Positions 38,267 to 47,717 of a DNA stretch of 64,000 bases are shown here, one piece after another. The DNA is taken from the NCBI RefSeq assembly GCF_012844225.1, contig NZ_JABAGQ010000004.1, positions 62,001 to 126,000 of the forward strand, read 5' to 3'. Made by a program: the position numbers and the translations under genes. How positions within the stretch are numbered: position 1 is the first letter of the stretch; each line of letters begins with the position of its first letter. The stretch comes from Rhodococcus sp. 105337. GTDB taxonomy: Bacteria > Actinomycetota > Actinomycetes > Mycobacteriales > Mycobacteriaceae. The notes below the pieces were generated by a model. That model worked only from the letters and a program-made list of their open reading frames with translations, searched no databases and had not been told where the DNA came from.

Positions 38267-38301
38267 GATCCGGCCCGCCCTTTCGCAGGGCGGGCCGGAT
38301 C
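38267..38301. terminator. Bidirectional terminator hairpin
   Basis: GATCCGGCCCGCCC and GGGCGGGCCGGATC form a perfect 14-base stem with a 7-base loop, followed by GTTTTC. It lies between the convergent GH19 and VIT genes and can end transcription from both. Confidence 0.85.
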
Positions 38302-38314
38302 GTTTTCGTCGGGC

Positions 38315-39058
38315 CTAGACCGCTACGTCGAAGATCTGCCCGATTGCGTACGTCACCACCATTGCCAGTGCGCCCCCGAGCACGACGCGCACCACGGCTC
38401 GTCCGCGCCGGGCTCCCCCGAGCCACGCACTCGTCGACCCGGTGATCGCCAGCGCGACGAGCACGGACGCGAACGTCACCGGAATCCGCACCCCGTCCGG
38501 CGCGAGCACGATGACCAGCAGCGGCACGAGCGCCCCGAGCGTGAACGACACCGCCGACGACAGCGCGGCGAGCCACGGATTGGCCAGTTCGGTCGGGTCG
38601 ATCCTCAGTTCCACCTGCGCGTGCGCAGCGAGCGGATCCCGGGCGGTCATCTCCTCGGCCGCGGTCCGGGCCGTGCTCTCCGAGAGCCCCCAACTCTCGA
38701 GCAGATCCTCCAGCTCGGCCAGTTCGGCTTCCGGCATCACCTCGAGCTCGCGCCGTTCCGCGACCAATGCGGCCTGTTCGGTGTCGCGCTGAGTGCTCAC
38801 CGAGACGTATTCACCGAGTGCCATCGACACGGCTCCCGCCGCGAGACCGGCGACACCGGCGGTCAGAATGGTCTGTTCCGTCGTCGTAGCTGCCGCGACG
38901 CCGACGACCAGTCCTGCGGTCGAGACGATGCCGTCGTTCGCGCCCAGTACACCTGCGCGCAGCCAGTTGAGTTTGCCCGCCAAGGAGCCGCCGTGGGGTT
39001 CTGCGCCCTTGTGGCCTCCCGGCTCGCCCCCCTGCGACCGTGGTTCGGGCAACGACAT
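38315..39058 (-). CDS. VIT1/CCC1-family membrane transporter
   Basis: A 247-residue membrane protein of the VIT1/CCC1 family, which in plants and yeast move Fe(II) or Mn(II) into vacuoles. The first helix carries LRAGVLGANDGIVSTAGLVVGVA and the second AGAVSMALGEYVSVSTQRDTEQAAL, the conserved metal-site regions; three more helices follow the acidic cytosolic segment (ELEVMPEAELAELEDLLE), whose Glu residues bind metal in the plant protein. The ion exported here is presumably iron or manganese. It is followed by the hairpin at 38267-38301. Confidence 0.88.
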   Translation of the reverse strand: MSLPEPRSQGGEPGGHKGAEPHGGSLAGKLNWLRAGVLGANDGIVSTAGLVVGVAAATTTEQTILTAGVAGLAAGAVSMALGEYVSVSTQRDTEQAALVAERRELEVMPEAELAELEDLLESWGLSESTARTAAEEMTARDPLAAHAQVELRIDPTELANPWLAALSSAVSFTLGALVPLLVIVLAPDGVRIPVTFASVLVALAITGSTSAWLGGARRGRAVVRVVLGGALAMVVTYAIGQIFDVAV

Positions 39059-39240
39059 GCCGTCAAGCTAACACCGTCCCGGGCCGAAGGATGAGCATTC
39101 GCTCTCCGTAAGCACCTCCTGCCGGCTCGTAGTGTGTGACGGTTGCGGGAGAGATCGCCGGCTCACCCGCCGAAGGCCACGCCCCGGCCGCTGTCTGGAC
39201 AATGCGGCGCGAGAGGACTGCGGCGCGAGAGGACACTGCC

Positions 39241-40092
39241 ATGGCCAGCACCCGTATCGCGGTTACCGGATCCACCGGCAACATCGGCCGCGCTGTCGCC
39301 GCCCACCTCGACGAGACCGGGACCCGCATGCGTCTGGTGGTACGCGATCCTGCGCGCGCGCCGACCGGAGCCCGCGACGTCGTGCAGGCGTCCTACGGCG
39401 ACCTCGAGGCCGCGACCGCCGCGTTACGCGGGGCGGACGTGCTGTTCATGGTCTCGGCATCCGAGAGCGCGGACCGTCTCACACAGCACCGCACCTTCGT
39501 CGACGCCGCGGCTGCCGCCGGGGTGCGGCACGTGGTCTACACGTCGTATCTCGGGGCCGCCCCCGACGCGACCTTCACGCTCGCCCGCGACCATTGGGCC
39601 ACCGAGCAGTACCTGCGCGAGTCCGGGATGGCATGGACATTTCTGCGGGACTCCCTCTACCTCGACTTCCTGCCCACGCTCGCAGACGAGGACGGAGTGA
39701 TTCGCGGCCCGGCCGGGGACGGCCGGGTGGGCGCTGTGGCACGAGCGGACATCGCGCGCAGCGCCGCCGCCGTGCTCGCGGGGGTCGATGCTCATGCCGG
39801 CCGGACCTATGACCTGACCGGTCCGGAAGCGATGACGCTGAGCGAGGTCGCGCGCACGATCACCGACGTGACGGGGCGGGCGACCACGTACGAGGAGGAA
39901 ACGGTCGAGCAGGCGTACGCCTCGCGTCGCAAGTACAAGGCCCCCGCGTGGCAACTCGACGCGTGGGTCTCGACGTACACGGCGATCGCCGCCGGTGAGC
40001 TCGCCGCGGTGACCGACGCGGTCGAGCAGCTGACCGGCGCTGCGCCGCTGAGTCTCGCCGAACTCCTGGCCCCGGGTTCACACCAGGCCTAG
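39241..40092 (+). CDS. NmrA-like NAD(P)-binding protein (atypical SDR)
   Basis: A 283-residue Rossmann-fold protein with IAVTGSTGNIGRAVAAHL at the start, the family's dinucleotide motif. It lacks the SDR YxxxK catalytic pair in canonical form and matches NmrA/SDR_a5-type proteins related to quinone oxidoreductases (QorB-like): VVYTSYLGAAPDATFTLARDHWATEQYLRESGMAWTFLRDSLYLD. Those enzymes use NADPH to reduce quinones or act as redox sensors. The ATG at 39241 is chosen; the frame is open from 39136 without a recognisable start. Confidence 0.8.
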   Translation: MASTRIAVTGSTGNIGRAVAAHLDETGTRMRLVVRDPARAPTGARDVVQASYGDLEAATAALRGADVLFMVSASESADRLTQHRTFVDAAAAAGVRHVVYTSYLGAAPDATFTLARDHWATEQYLRESGMAWTFLRDSLYLDFLPTLADEDGVIRGPAGDGRVGAVARADIARSAAAVLAGVDAHAGRTYDLTGPEAMTLSEVARTITDVTGRATTYEEETVEQAYASRRKYKAPAWQLDAWVSTYTAIAAGELAAVTDAVEQLTGAAPLSLAELLAPGSHQA

Positions 40093-40102
40093 GGAACCGG
40101 CT

Positions 40103-40657
40103 ATGAGCGGCGAACCCGGCACCCTGTGGACGATCGGGCACTGGACATGCCCACCCTCCGTCCTGCTCGACACGCTTGCGACCGCGGACATCGACCTGGT
40201 AGCCGACGTACGCAAGATGCCCGGTTCGCGCCGCAGTCCGCACGTCGACGCCGACGCGATGACGTCATGGCTCGGCGATGCAGAAATCGGATACCTGCAC
40301 CTGACCGAACTCGGTGGCCGGCGACCGAAGCAGAAGGACATCGCCACGCGGATCAACGCCGGGTGGCGGAACACGAGTTTCAAGAACTACGCCGACTACA
40401 CGCTCACCCCCGCGTTCGAGACGGGGCTGGCGCATCTGAGCGACCTCGCCCACGACCACCGGGTCGCGATCATGTGCGCCGAGCCCATGCCGTGGCGTTG
40501 CCACCGCCTTCTGATCGCCAACACGTTGACCGCGCGGGGATGGACGGTGGTGCACCTGATGACCGGCGCGGCACCGAGGCAACACGTCCTCGGCGGGTGG
40601 GGGGCTGTACCGAAGGTCGGTGCCGACGGTGTCGTGACCTACCCCGACACTGGGTGA
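40103..40657 (+). CDS. DUF488 family protein
   Basis: A 184-residue protein of DUF488: TIGHWTCPPSVLLDTL at the start, VADVRKMPGSRRSPHVD, YLHLTELGGRRP and the Cys-bearing IMCAEPMPWRCHRLLIANTL. The two conserved Cys residues near the C-terminus and the invariant Arg/His pattern are all present. The family is often linked with DNA repair or metal stress but has no firm function. It starts 10 bases after the stop of the NmrA-like gene, so the two form an operon. Confidence 0.85.
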   Translation: MSGEPGTLWTIGHWTCPPSVLLDTLATADIDLVADVRKMPGSRRSPHVDADAMTSWLGDAEIGYLHLTELGGRRPKQKDIATRINAGWRNTSFKNYADYTLTPAFETGLAHLSDLAHDHRVAIMCAEPMPWRCHRLLIANTLTARGWTVVHLMTGAAPRQHVLGGWGAVPKVGADGVVTYPDTG

Positions 40658-40778
40658 GACCCCGACACTGCGCTCGGACCGGCGCGCAAACGACGAGCAC
40701 CGGAACGCGCCGATCCCTGATGGAACGCGACCGTCGTTGACAGACTTGTTCTGCCTCCAACCTTCGAAGGGAAGCCGG

Positions 40779-41216
40779 ATGAGCGTCGTCAACCTCGGGA
40801 AGCAACACCCCGCCGCATACAAGCAACTGGTGAGTCTCAACGAGCAGGCCGAAGAAGCAGTCCGGCAGGCCGAGCTGGACCCGTTGCTCGCAGAACTGGT
40901 CAAGATCCGGATTTCACAGATCAACGGGTGCGCGTTCTGTCTGCGCATGCACACCCGCGACGCCGTCGAGAAGGGCGAGACCGGCGACCGGCTGGCGGTG
41001 GTGGCCGCGTGGTGGGAGTCGCAGTACTTCACATCCCAGGAGCGCGCGGCCCTCGCGCTGGCCGAACAGGTCACGCGGTTGCCGGTGCCGGACGCACACA
41101 CCTGGGACGACGGGTCGCTCACGCCCGCGCAGGCGTCCGCAGTCGGCTGGCTCGCGGTCGTGATGAACGCGTGGAACCGGGTGGCGATCACCAGCGGTTA
41201 TCCCGTCGGACCCTGA
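40779..41216 (+). CDS. Carboxymuconolactone decarboxylase-like (AhpD-type) protein
   Basis: A 145-residue all-helical protein of the carboxymuconolactone decarboxylase/AhpD superfamily. It carries the redox motif INGCAFCLRMHTRDA with two Cys residues separated by two residues and the following His, the arrangement of AhpD-like peroxidase partners, and the subsequent ALALAEQVTRL helix. Such proteins use the Cys pair in alkylhydroperoxide defence. The start ATG follows GAAGGGAAG. Confidence 0.85.
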   Translation: MSVVNLGKQHPAAYKQLVSLNEQAEEAVRQAELDPLLAELVKIRISQINGCAFCLRMHTRDAVEKGETGDRLAVVAAWWESQYFTSQERAALALAEQVTRLPVPDAHTWDDGSLTPAQASAVGWLAVVMNAWNRVAITSGYPVGP

Positions 41217-41234
41217 GCGTCCGGGTCCTGGCCG

Positions 41235-42122
41235 CTACGGACGGACAGCGGCCTCGACGTCCCGCACGAACCGGGTGGTCGCGTCGGCGAGTTCCGCGGG
41301 ATGCGAACGAGGTGACCAGTGGCCCGCATCCAGCGGGTGCACGCGCAGATCGGTCACCCATCTGTCGGTGTCTTCGTACCCGACCGGCCGCACCGCCCGG
41401 TCCCGCAGATTCAGGACCAGCTGGACGGGAACCTCGGTCCGTCGCTCACGCGGACCGGCGAGCCGCCGGCGCAGATTGGCGCGATACAACTTCAGTCCGT
41501 GCGCCATGTCGTCGGGCAGGGTCGGCGCGACCGGCCCGATCGCCGCCGGGTCCGTCCGGTCGAAGAATCCGACGAAGGCAGGCCAGCGCCGGGCGAACCC
41601 TGCCCGCAGCACGAGCGCCGGCACTCCGGGGATCTGGAACAACAGGGTGTAGGACGAGGCCAGCGCCTGCTCGCCGGGTCCGAGGAGCCGCAACTCCCCT
41701 GCCCGCCGGCGCATCCACAGGCCCAGATGGTCCAGGTTCGGCCCCGATACCGAGGTGTACGACGCGATCCGTCCCGTGGCGATCGGCTCGCACACGGCTT
41801 CCCAGCACAGGACCGCACCCCAGTCATGACCGAGCAGGTGGACCGGTTCGTCCGGGCTGACCGCGTCGATCACCGCGAACAGGTCGGCGGCGAGGTGCTC
41901 GAGTCGGTAGTCCTCCACCGCATCGGGGACGGTGGACTTCCCGGCGCCGCGATTGTCGAAGCGCACGATCCGGAAGGTGTCGGCGAGCAGCGGCGTCACC
42001 CGATCCCACAGAGCGTGCGTATCGGGCCAGCCGTGGACGAGGACGAGAGTCGGCCCGTCCGGGTTGCCTTCCTCCACGACGTGGAGCCGGGTCGGTCCGT
42101 TGGTGACGACACGACTGATCAT
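41235..42122 (-). CDS. Alpha/beta hydrolase (epoxide hydrolase-like)
   Basis: A 295-residue alpha/beta hydrolase. The oxyanion motif is HGWPDTHALWD, the nucleophile elbow GHDWGAVLCWE (Asp as nucleophile, as in epoxide and haloalkane hydrolases), and the catalytic His lies in DAGHWSPRSHP. A cap domain sits between. The Asp nucleophile makes an epoxide hydrolase-like reaction more likely than an esterase. It converges with the AhpD-like gene, 18 bases apart. Confidence 0.85.
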   Translation of the reverse strand: MISRVVTNGPTRLHVVEEGNPDGPTLVLVHGWPDTHALWDRVTPLLADTFRIVRFDNRGAGKSTVPDAVEDYRLEHLAADLFAVIDAVSPDEPVHLLGHDWGAVLCWEAVCEPIATGRIASYTSVSGPNLDHLGLWMRRRAGELRLLGPGEQALASSYTLLFQIPGVPALVLRAGFARRWPAFVGFFDRTDPAAIGPVAPTLPDDMAHGLKLYRANLRRRLAGPRERRTEVPVQLVLNLRDRAVRPVGYEDTDRWVTDLRVHPLDAGHWSPRSHPAELADATTRFVRDVEAAVRP

Positions 42123-42213
42123 GTTCTCCCCCGATGTCGCGCAGCACTGGAAGTACGCATGGCGCCCAGATTAACGTGACGCGGAGTAATAAGTAACCGC
42201 GAGTGTTCGGCGC

Positions 42214-43782
42214 CTACGGTTCATGCGAGGGAAGCCGGTCCTGGACGTTCCCGACCTGCTGCGGACGCAGCATGCGCCAGGCGACGAGCGCGGACACGAC
42301 CATCAGTGCGGCTCCGATCGCCGACGTGATCGCCACTCCACTGTCGAACGCGGATCCGGCGGCGGCCAGGAGGGCGTCGGCCTGCACTGCGGGCAGTGTC
42401 TCGGCCACCGCGTGCGCGCCGCCGAGAGTTTGTTGCGCGGCCGCCGCCTGCGCCGCATCGATCCCGGCGGGGACGGTGAAGTGGGACGTGTACGACGCCG
42501 TGAGAATCGAGCCGAGTACGGCGGTTCCGAGCACGGCACCCATCTCGTACGCGGTTTCCGACACCGCCGAGGCCGCGCCGGCCTTCGTCGGAGGCACGCT
42601 CGAGACGATCAGGTCGTTCGAAAGCGTCTCCGCCGCACCGATGCCCGCACCGAGCACGGCGAACGCGACGATGATCGGTGTGACGGCAGACGGCGAGGCC
42701 GTCAGGAACACGAGCCCGTAACCGATTGCGGACAGCAGAAGGGCCGCAACGATGATCGTCGACGGCCGGATCCACCGCACCAGCAGCACCACCGACATCC
42801 CGGCGACGACCATGACGGCCAGTCCCGGAACGAGAGCGATCCCGGCTTGCATCGGGCTGTGCCCGATGACGAGCTGCAGGTGCTGCGAGACGAAAAACAG
42901 GAAACCCACCAGCGAGAACACCGACAGCAGGTTGACGATGACGGCGCCCGAGAAGGCCGTCACCCGAAACAGCCGGACGTCGAGCATCGGATCGCTCCGG
43001 CGCAGTTGCCGCCGGACGAAGAGCACCAGCGCGAGCACGCCCACCACCGCGGGAACGAGCGCGGCGAGACCCATCCCGTCGCCGGCGAGGCGCTTGATCG
43101 CATAGACCAGCGGCGCCAACGCGAGCATGGACAGTCCGATGCTCACCACGTCGACCCGGCCGGGATTCGGGTCCTTCGACTCGGGAACGAACATCGGTGC
43201 GAGCACGAGCAACGGAATCAAGACGGGCACGGCGAGCAGGAAGACCGAGCCCCACCACGCGTGCTCGAGCAGGAATCCGCCCACGATCGGACCCAGTGCG
43301 GCGCCGGCCGCGAAGCACGACGCCCAGATCGCGATGGCGAAGCGTCGCTGGTCACCGTCGAGGAAGATGTTGCGCAACAACGACAGCGTGGACGGCATGA
43401 GCATCGCGCCGAAGAAACCGAGCGCACCGCGGGCGACGATCAGCAGTTCGGCGGACGGTGCATAGGCGGCCGCAACGGAGACGGCGGCGAATCCCGTCGA
43501 GCCGATGAGCAACAGGCGTCGGCGCCCGATCCGGTCACCGAGGCTGCCCATCGCGACGAGCAGACCGGCGAGCACCAGCGGGTAGATATCGATGATCCAC
43601 AACTGCTGCGCTCCGGTGGGCTGCAGTGCCGACGAGATCTCGGGCAACGCGAAGGCCAGGACGGTGTTGTCCACCGAGACAAGCAGCACCGGCAGCATGA
43701 GCACCGCGAGAGCGGCCCAGTCACGAGGACCGGCCTTGGCGCTCGGTGAGAGGTCGGGCGGGGAAACAGGGGTGGTGGACAT
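42214..43782 (-). CDS. MFS multidrug exporter, DHA2 (QacA/LfrA) type
   Basis: A 522-residue transporter with 14 predicted helices. Motif A GSLGDRIGRRRLLLIG follows helix 2, and the DHA2-specific motif D1 appears in helix 1 as LLVSVDNTVLAFALPEISSAL. The membrane-embedded Asp of that helix is the proton/cation site. The closest recalled relative is LfrA of M. smegmatis, which exports fluoroquinolones and cationic dyes and is regulated by a TetR protein. Here a TetR gene lies divergently across a 33-base palindrome, so it is the probable target of that repressor. Confidence 0.87.
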   Translation of the reverse strand: MSTTPVSPPDLSPSAKAGPRDWAALAVLMLPVLLVSVDNTVLAFALPEISSALQPTGAQQLWIIDIYPLVLAGLLVAMGSLGDRIGRRRLLLIGSTGFAAVSVAAAYAPSAELLIVARGALGFFGAMLMPSTLSLLRNIFLDGDQRRFAIAIWASCFAAGAALGPIVGGFLLEHAWWGSVFLLAVPVLIPLLVLAPMFVPESKDPNPGRVDVVSIGLSMLALAPLVYAIKRLAGDGMGLAALVPAVVGVLALVLFVRRQLRRSDPMLDVRLFRVTAFSGAVIVNLLSVFSLVGFLFFVSQHLQLVIGHSPMQAGIALVPGLAVMVVAGMSVVLLVRWIRPSTIIVAALLLSAIGYGLVFLTASPSAVTPIIVAFAVLGAGIGAAETLSNDLIVSSVPPTKAGAASAVSETAYEMGAVLGTAVLGSILTASYTSHFTVPAGIDAAQAAAAQQTLGGAHAVAETLPAVQADALLAAAGSAFDSGVAITSAIGAALMVVSALVAWRMLRPQQVGNVQDRLPSHEP

Positions 43783-43816
43783 GGATCTCGTGCTTTCGAA
43801 GTCAAGGCCGGAACCT

Positions 43817-43850
43817 TCGTTACTGTACCAGCTGGACGGTACAGTAACGA
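43817..43850. promoter_or_regulatory. TetR operator between exporter and regulator
   Basis: TCGTTACTGTACC and GGTACAGTAACGA are perfect 13-base arms around an 8-base spacer, placed in the 86 bases between the divergent MFS and TetR genes. A repressor dimer (or pair of dimers, as QacR) bound here would block both promoters. Confidence 0.8.
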
Positions 43851-43868
43851 TGGTCGTAGGATCGCCTG

Positions 43869-44411
43869 GTGCCACCCCCACCTGCCGCCCGCACCAAACT
43901 TGTGGACGCATTCGTGTCGGTCCTCCTCGAACAGGGTGAACGAGCCGCCACCCTCGACGCGGTGGCGGCCGCCGCCGGCGTCTCCAAAGGCGGCCTGCTC
44001 TATCACTTCCCGTCGAAAGCAGCCCTGATCGAGGGTCTTGCCGAACATGTCGAACAGCTCGCCGCCGATGACGCCGAACTCATGCGCACAGCCCCGGAAG
44101 GTCCTGCGGCGTACTACATTCACACCTCGGTGTACGCCGACACCCCCATCGACCGAGCCATCATCGCGACCACGCGTCTGAGCCAGGGCGCGAACGAACG
44201 CGCCCGGCAGGCACTGCACCGCATTCGCCAGGGCTGGCTGGACGTTCTCACCGACGCGCTCGCGGACCCCGCCGTCGCCCGAGCGGTGATGCTGATCGGC
44301 GACGGCCTGTACTACAACGCTGCGATGTCGGGAGAAACGAGCGAGACACCGCCCGAGAACGTCGACGAACTCCTCGAAGTGGTCCGGTACATGACCGACC
44401 GACGCGACTGA
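43869..44411 (+). CDS. TetR-family repressor of the MFS exporter
   Basis: A 180-residue TetR regulator beginning at GTG. The helix-turn-helix reads ATLDAVAAAAGVSKGGLLYHFPSKAALIEGL. The ligand domain contains AAYYIHTSVYADTPIDRA. It is transcribed divergently from the drug-exporter gene, with the long palindrome at 43817-43850 between them, so binding of an exported drug presumably releases it. It ends exactly one base before the stop of the convergent phosphoesterase gene. Confidence 0.85.
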   Translation: MPPPPAARTKLVDAFVSVLLEQGERAATLDAVAAAAGVSKGGLLYHFPSKAALIEGLAEHVEQLAADDAELMRTAPEGPAAYYIHTSVYADTPIDRAIIATTRLSQGANERARQALHRIRQGWLDVLTDALADPAVARAVMLIGDGLYYNAAMSGETSETPPENVDELLEVVRYMTDRRD

Positions 44412-44933
44412 TCACCAGCTACCCGATCCGGCTTCCCTGACCGGGAGCCGATGCAGTTCGACCTCGCCCAGCGCACCGCTGTCGATCGTCGCCGTCATGT
44501 ACGTGCAGTGTGGCTGCCGACGCCGATCCGTGGGCGAACCCGGATTGAGCAGGCGCAGACCGCCGGGAGCTGTGGTGTCCCACGGGATGTGGGAGTGACC
44601 GAACACCAGCACATCCGTGTCGGGATACGCCGCCTCCATGCGCTTGTCCCGGCCCGCCGAGGCGCCGGTCTCGTGCACCACCGCGAGACGAAGCCCGTCG
44701 AGCGTCACCCGCGCGACCTCCGGAAGCCGCTCCCGCAGGGCGGGTCCGTCGTTGTTCCCCCAGCATGCGACCAGGCGCCGTGCACGTTCTTCGAGGGCAT
44801 CGAGCAGTCCGACGCCGATCCAGTCACCCGCGTGGACGACGATGTCGGCACGATCCACCTCGTCCCACACGACCGCGGGAAGCCCGCGCGCCCGCGCGGG
44901 GACGTGGGTGTCGGCCAGCAGCAACAACCTCAT
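44412..44933 (-). CDS. YfcE/MJ0936-type metallophosphoesterase
   Basis: A 173-residue calcineurin-like phosphoesterase. The metal ligands are visible in LLLADTHVP (D, H), VVHAGDWIG (D), CWGNNDG (N), AVVHETGAS (H) and LVFGHSHIPW (H, H), the complete two-metal site of YfcE-type phosphodiesterases. The ATG at 44933 gives the normal start MRLLLLADTH. It lies 38 bases downstream of mshC on the same strand. The physiological substrate is unknown. Confidence 0.88.
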   Translation of the reverse strand: MRLLLLADTHVPARARGLPAVVWDEVDRADIVVHAGDWIGVGLLDALEERARRLVACWGNNDGPALRERLPEVARVTLDGLRLAVVHETGASAGRDKRMEAAYPDTDVLVFGHSHIPWDTTAPGGLRLLNPGSPTDRRRQPHCTYMTATIDSGALGEVELHRLPVREAGSGSW

Positions 44934-44971
44934 CGGCCCAGTGTGCCGCGCCCTGCTCGGCCATGCCGGTA

Positions 44972-46213
44972 CTACCGCAGAGGAACACCCAGCAGCGCAT
45001 CGACCGCGTCCGCGAACAGGCCGGGCGCCGACGCATCGTCGCCACCCTGCTCGACCGCGAACCGAGCCCAACCATCAAGGGCCGCAAGAGCCTTCGGGGT
45101 GTCGAGATCGTCGGCGAGATGCTGGCGCAGCCGCGCGATCGTGTCGTCGGCGGACTGCGCCGACTTCAGTGCCGCCGCCTGACGCCACAGCGCGAGCCGG
45201 GTGTGCGCGTCGGAAAGCACCTCGTCGGTCCAGGCCCGATCGGTGCGGTAGTGCCCGGAGAGCAGCCCGAGGCGGATCGCGGAGGGGTCGACGCCCTGCA
45301 CCCGCAGCTTGGAGACGAACACGAGGTTGCCGCGCGACTTGGACATCTTCTCGCCGTCGAGACCGATCATGCCGGTGTGGACGTAGTGCCGCGCGAAACG
45401 CCGATCACCGGTGACGGCTTCGGCGTGTGCGGAGGAGAACTCGTGGTGCGGGAAGATCAGGTCGCTGCCGCCACCCTGCACGTCGAAACCACTGCCGATG
45501 CGATTGAGGGCGATCGCCGCGCACTCGATGTGCCAGCCCGGGCGGCCGTCACCGAACGGAGACGGCCACGCCGGCTCTCCCGGCCGCTGCGCGCGCCACA
45601 GCAGCGCGTCGAGCGGATTGCGCTTGCCCGAACGGTCGGGATCGCCGCCGCGCTCGGCGAAGAACCGCATCATCGTGTCGTGGTCGTACCCGGATTCGTA
45701 TCCGAACTGCTCGGTGGCGTCCACCCGGAAGTACACGTCGGGGAACTCGGGATCGTCGACCGTGTAGGCGGCGCCCGATGCGACGAGCTTCTCGACGAGT
45801 TCGACGACCTCGTTCACCGATTCGACGGCGCCGATGTAGTCGCGGGGCGGCAGCACCCGGAGCGCTTCCATGTCTTCGCGGAAGAGCGCGGTCTCGCGCA
45901 TTCCGAGGACCATCCAGTCCTCGCCGTCGCGCTCCGCGCGTTCGAACAGCGGATCGTCGACGTCGGTGACGTTCTGCACGTAATGCACGTCGTGTCCGGC
46001 GTCGCGCCAGATGCGATTGACGAGGTCGAAGGCCAGGTAGGTGGCTGCGTGCCCGAGGTGGGTGGCGTCGTACGGGGTGATGCCGCAGACGTACATCGTC
46101 GCGGTCGCGCCGGGTGTGACGGGGCGCACCGCACGATCCGCGGTGTCGAACAACCGCAACGGGGGCCCCTCACCGGGGACGGACGGGATCGCGACGTCGG
46201 ACCAAGACTGCAT
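44972..46213 (-). CDS. mshC: Cysteine:GlcN-inositol ligase MshC (mycothiol synthesis)
   Basis: A 413-residue ATP-dependent ligase that joins cysteine to 1-D-inosityl-2-amino-2-deoxyglucopyranoside, the third step of mycothiol synthesis. It is a cysteinyl-tRNA synthetase relative: zinc-binding Cys43 in [17 protein letters not shown] with the HIGH-like signature at residues 52-55, the second zinc region [19 protein letters not shown] and the KMSKSRGN loop. It lacks the C-terminal tRNA-binding domain of true CysRS, which separates MshC from CysS. The gene heads a run of conserved actinobacterial genes. Confidence 0.95.
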   Translation of the reverse strand: MQSWSDVAIPSVPGEGPPLRLFDTADRAVRPVTPGATATMYVCGITPYDATHLGHAATYLAFDLVNRIWRDAGHDVHYVQNVTDVDDPLFERAERDGEDWMVLGMRETALFREDMEALRVLPPRDYIGAVESVNEVVELVEKLVASGAAYTVDDPEFPDVYFRVDATEQFGYESGYDHDTMMRFFAERGGDPDRSGKRNPLDALLWRAQRPGEPAWPSPFGDGRPGWHIECAAIALNRIGSGFDVQGGGSDLIFPHHEFSSAHAEAVTGDRRFARHYVHTGMIGLDGEKMSKSRGNLVFVSKLRVQGVDPSAIRLGLLSGHYRTDRAWTDEVLSDAHTRLALWRQAAALKSAQSADDTIARLRQHLADDLDTPKALAALDGWARFAVEQGGDDASAPGLFADAVDALLGVPLR

Positions 46214-46272
46214 GGATACGAGAGTAGTGGAGCGGCGCGACGCCCCTGCCGGGGCACCCGGCGGTCAGGATC

Positions 46273-47082
46273 TCAGAAGGCAGGCCACGGAATCCGGCGC
46301 TCGCCGAGCGGCCGGGGCATGACGGGATGCTCGAGGAGGACCTCGATTCGCCGGCGCAGCGCCTCGACTTCGTCGGCGGTGATGTACTCGCGCAGCACGT
46401 CGGCGAATTCACCTTCGAGGCGGCGCGCGAGTTTGTCGAGGTCGGTGAGCAGTGCGGGGTCGATGGGGTCGCCGGCCCACCCCCACAGCACCGTCCGGAG
46501 CTTGTCGTCGCGGTGCAGGCAGATGCCGTGGTCGATCCCGTAGACGTTGCCGTCGACACCTTCGAGGGCGTGCCCGCCCTTGCGGTCGGCATTGTTGAGC
46601 ACGAGATCGAGCACCGCCATCCGGTGCAGGCGCGGGTCGTCGGCATGGATGAGCAGGACGTCGTCACCGTCGAGGTCGCGGGCCCGGAGGATCGGCAGCC
46701 ATCCCTCGGGCACAGCTCCGGCCGGGTAGAGATCGACCACGTCCAGCCGGTCGGCCGGGCCGTCGGATGGATCGCGGGTGTCGATCCAGCGTTGCACCAT
46801 CCCCGGGCCGAACGGACCGTCGCGAAGCACCGTGAGCGGGATGACACCCCAGCCGAGCGCCTCACAGATCAGGTACGACGCGACCTCCCTGCCGGCGAGG
46901 GTGCCGTCCGGGAAATCCCACAGTGGCCGTTCGCCGCGCACGGGCTTGTAGACGCAGCGGACGACGGTGCCGCCGTAGCTCGCATCGCACACCAGCGTCG
47001 CGTTGCTGGCGTGGGCGATCTGACCGATGACGGTGAGTTCACCTTCGGTCAGAACGGTGCGCAGGTCGGCGACGGGGGTCAC
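46273..47082 (-). CDS. SCO1664-family protein (PI3/4-kinase-like fold)
   Basis: A 269-residue protein of the SCO1664 family, distantly related to phosphatidylinositol 3/4-kinases. The core is visible as GGTVVRCVYKPVRGERPLWDFPDG (ATP-binding Lys), MAVLDLVLNNADRKGGHAL (catalytic-loop-like Asp/Asn) and VYGIDHGICLH (metal-binding Asp). It is always found beside the DUF3090 and phosphomutase genes in actinomycetes, which suggests a shared but unknown pathway. It ends three bases after the start of the neighbour's stop, tightly linked. Confidence 0.85.
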   Translation of the reverse strand: MTPVADLRTVLTEGELTVIGQIAHASNATLVCDASYGGTVVRCVYKPVRGERPLWDFPDGTLAGREVASYLICEALGWGVIPLTVLRDGPFGPGMVQRWIDTRDPSDGPADRLDVVDLYPAGAVPEGWLPILRARDLDGDDVLLIHADDPRLHRMAVLDLVLNNADRKGGHALEGVDGNVYGIDHGICLHRDDKLRTVLWGWAGDPIDPALLTDLDKLARRLEGEFADVLREYITADEVEALRRRIEVLLEHPVMPRPLGERRIPWPAF

Positions 47083-47084
47083 CG

Positions 47085-47672
47085 TCAGCTCTCCTCGCCG
47101 AACCAGGACGCCGGATCGAAACCGGGAGTACGCAGGTATCCGTTGGTGCGAATGCAGATGTGGCCGTCGCCGCCGATGGGCTCACCACACAGCGGGCACG
47201 GCGCGCGGCCTGCCGCGATCACCATGTCCGAGCGCGCGGCGAATTCGCGGGCCTGCACCGGGGTGAGGAACACCCGAACGGCGTCGGGGCCTTCCTCGGT
47301 GTCGTCGAGGACAACGGACTCGTCGAGTTCGGTGTCGGTGACGGCAAGCAACTCCACGACCACGGCCCCGGAGTCGGAGTCCCAGCCGAGGCCCATGGTG
47401 CCCACGCGGAATTCCGCTTCGATGGGTGTCACCAGCGGATCGATGTCGACGGGCAGTTCATCCGGTACCGCCGTGCCGAACCTGCGGTGCACCTCTTCGA
47501 GCAACAGGCCCATCCTGTCGGCCAGGATCTGCACCTGCTGCTTTTCCAGCAGGACGCTCACAATCCGGGACTCGTGCACGGCCTGCAGATAGAACACCCG
47601 GTCCCCCGGTTCACCGACGGTGCCGGCGATGAACCGGTCCGGAGTACGAAACACGTGTATCGCGCGAGCCAT
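47085..47672 (-). CDS. DUF3090 family protein
   Basis: A 195-residue protein that matches DUF3090 in length and sequence (ARAIHVFRTPDRFIAGTVGEPGDR, FYLQAVHESRIVSVLLEKQQV). It ends with a zinc-binding-like cluster, CPLCGEPIGGDGHICIRTNG. The ATG at 47672 follows GGAGGTGCG. Function is unknown; the conserved pairing with the SCO1664 gene (two bases apart) and phosphomutase-like gene is its main clue. Confidence 0.88.
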   Translation of the reverse strand: MARAIHVFRTPDRFIAGTVGEPGDRVFYLQAVHESRIVSVLLEKQQVQILADRMGLLLEEVHRRFGTAVPDELPVDIDPLVTPIEAEFRVGTMGLGWDSDSGAVVVELLAVTDTELDESVVLDDTEEGPDAVRVFLTPVQAREFAARSDMVIAAGRAPCPLCGEPIGGDGHICIRTNGYLRTPGFDPASWFGEES

Positions 47673-47717
47673 CGCACCTCCTCGAGTCAACCCACTCTGC
47701 CATGCCGGACATTCTCA

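Noticed and set aside
44412-45071. Longer start for the phosphoesterase gene at 45071
   Set aside because: The extra 46 residues overlap mshC and are Arg/Gly-rich; MRLLLLADTH at 44933 is the family's start.
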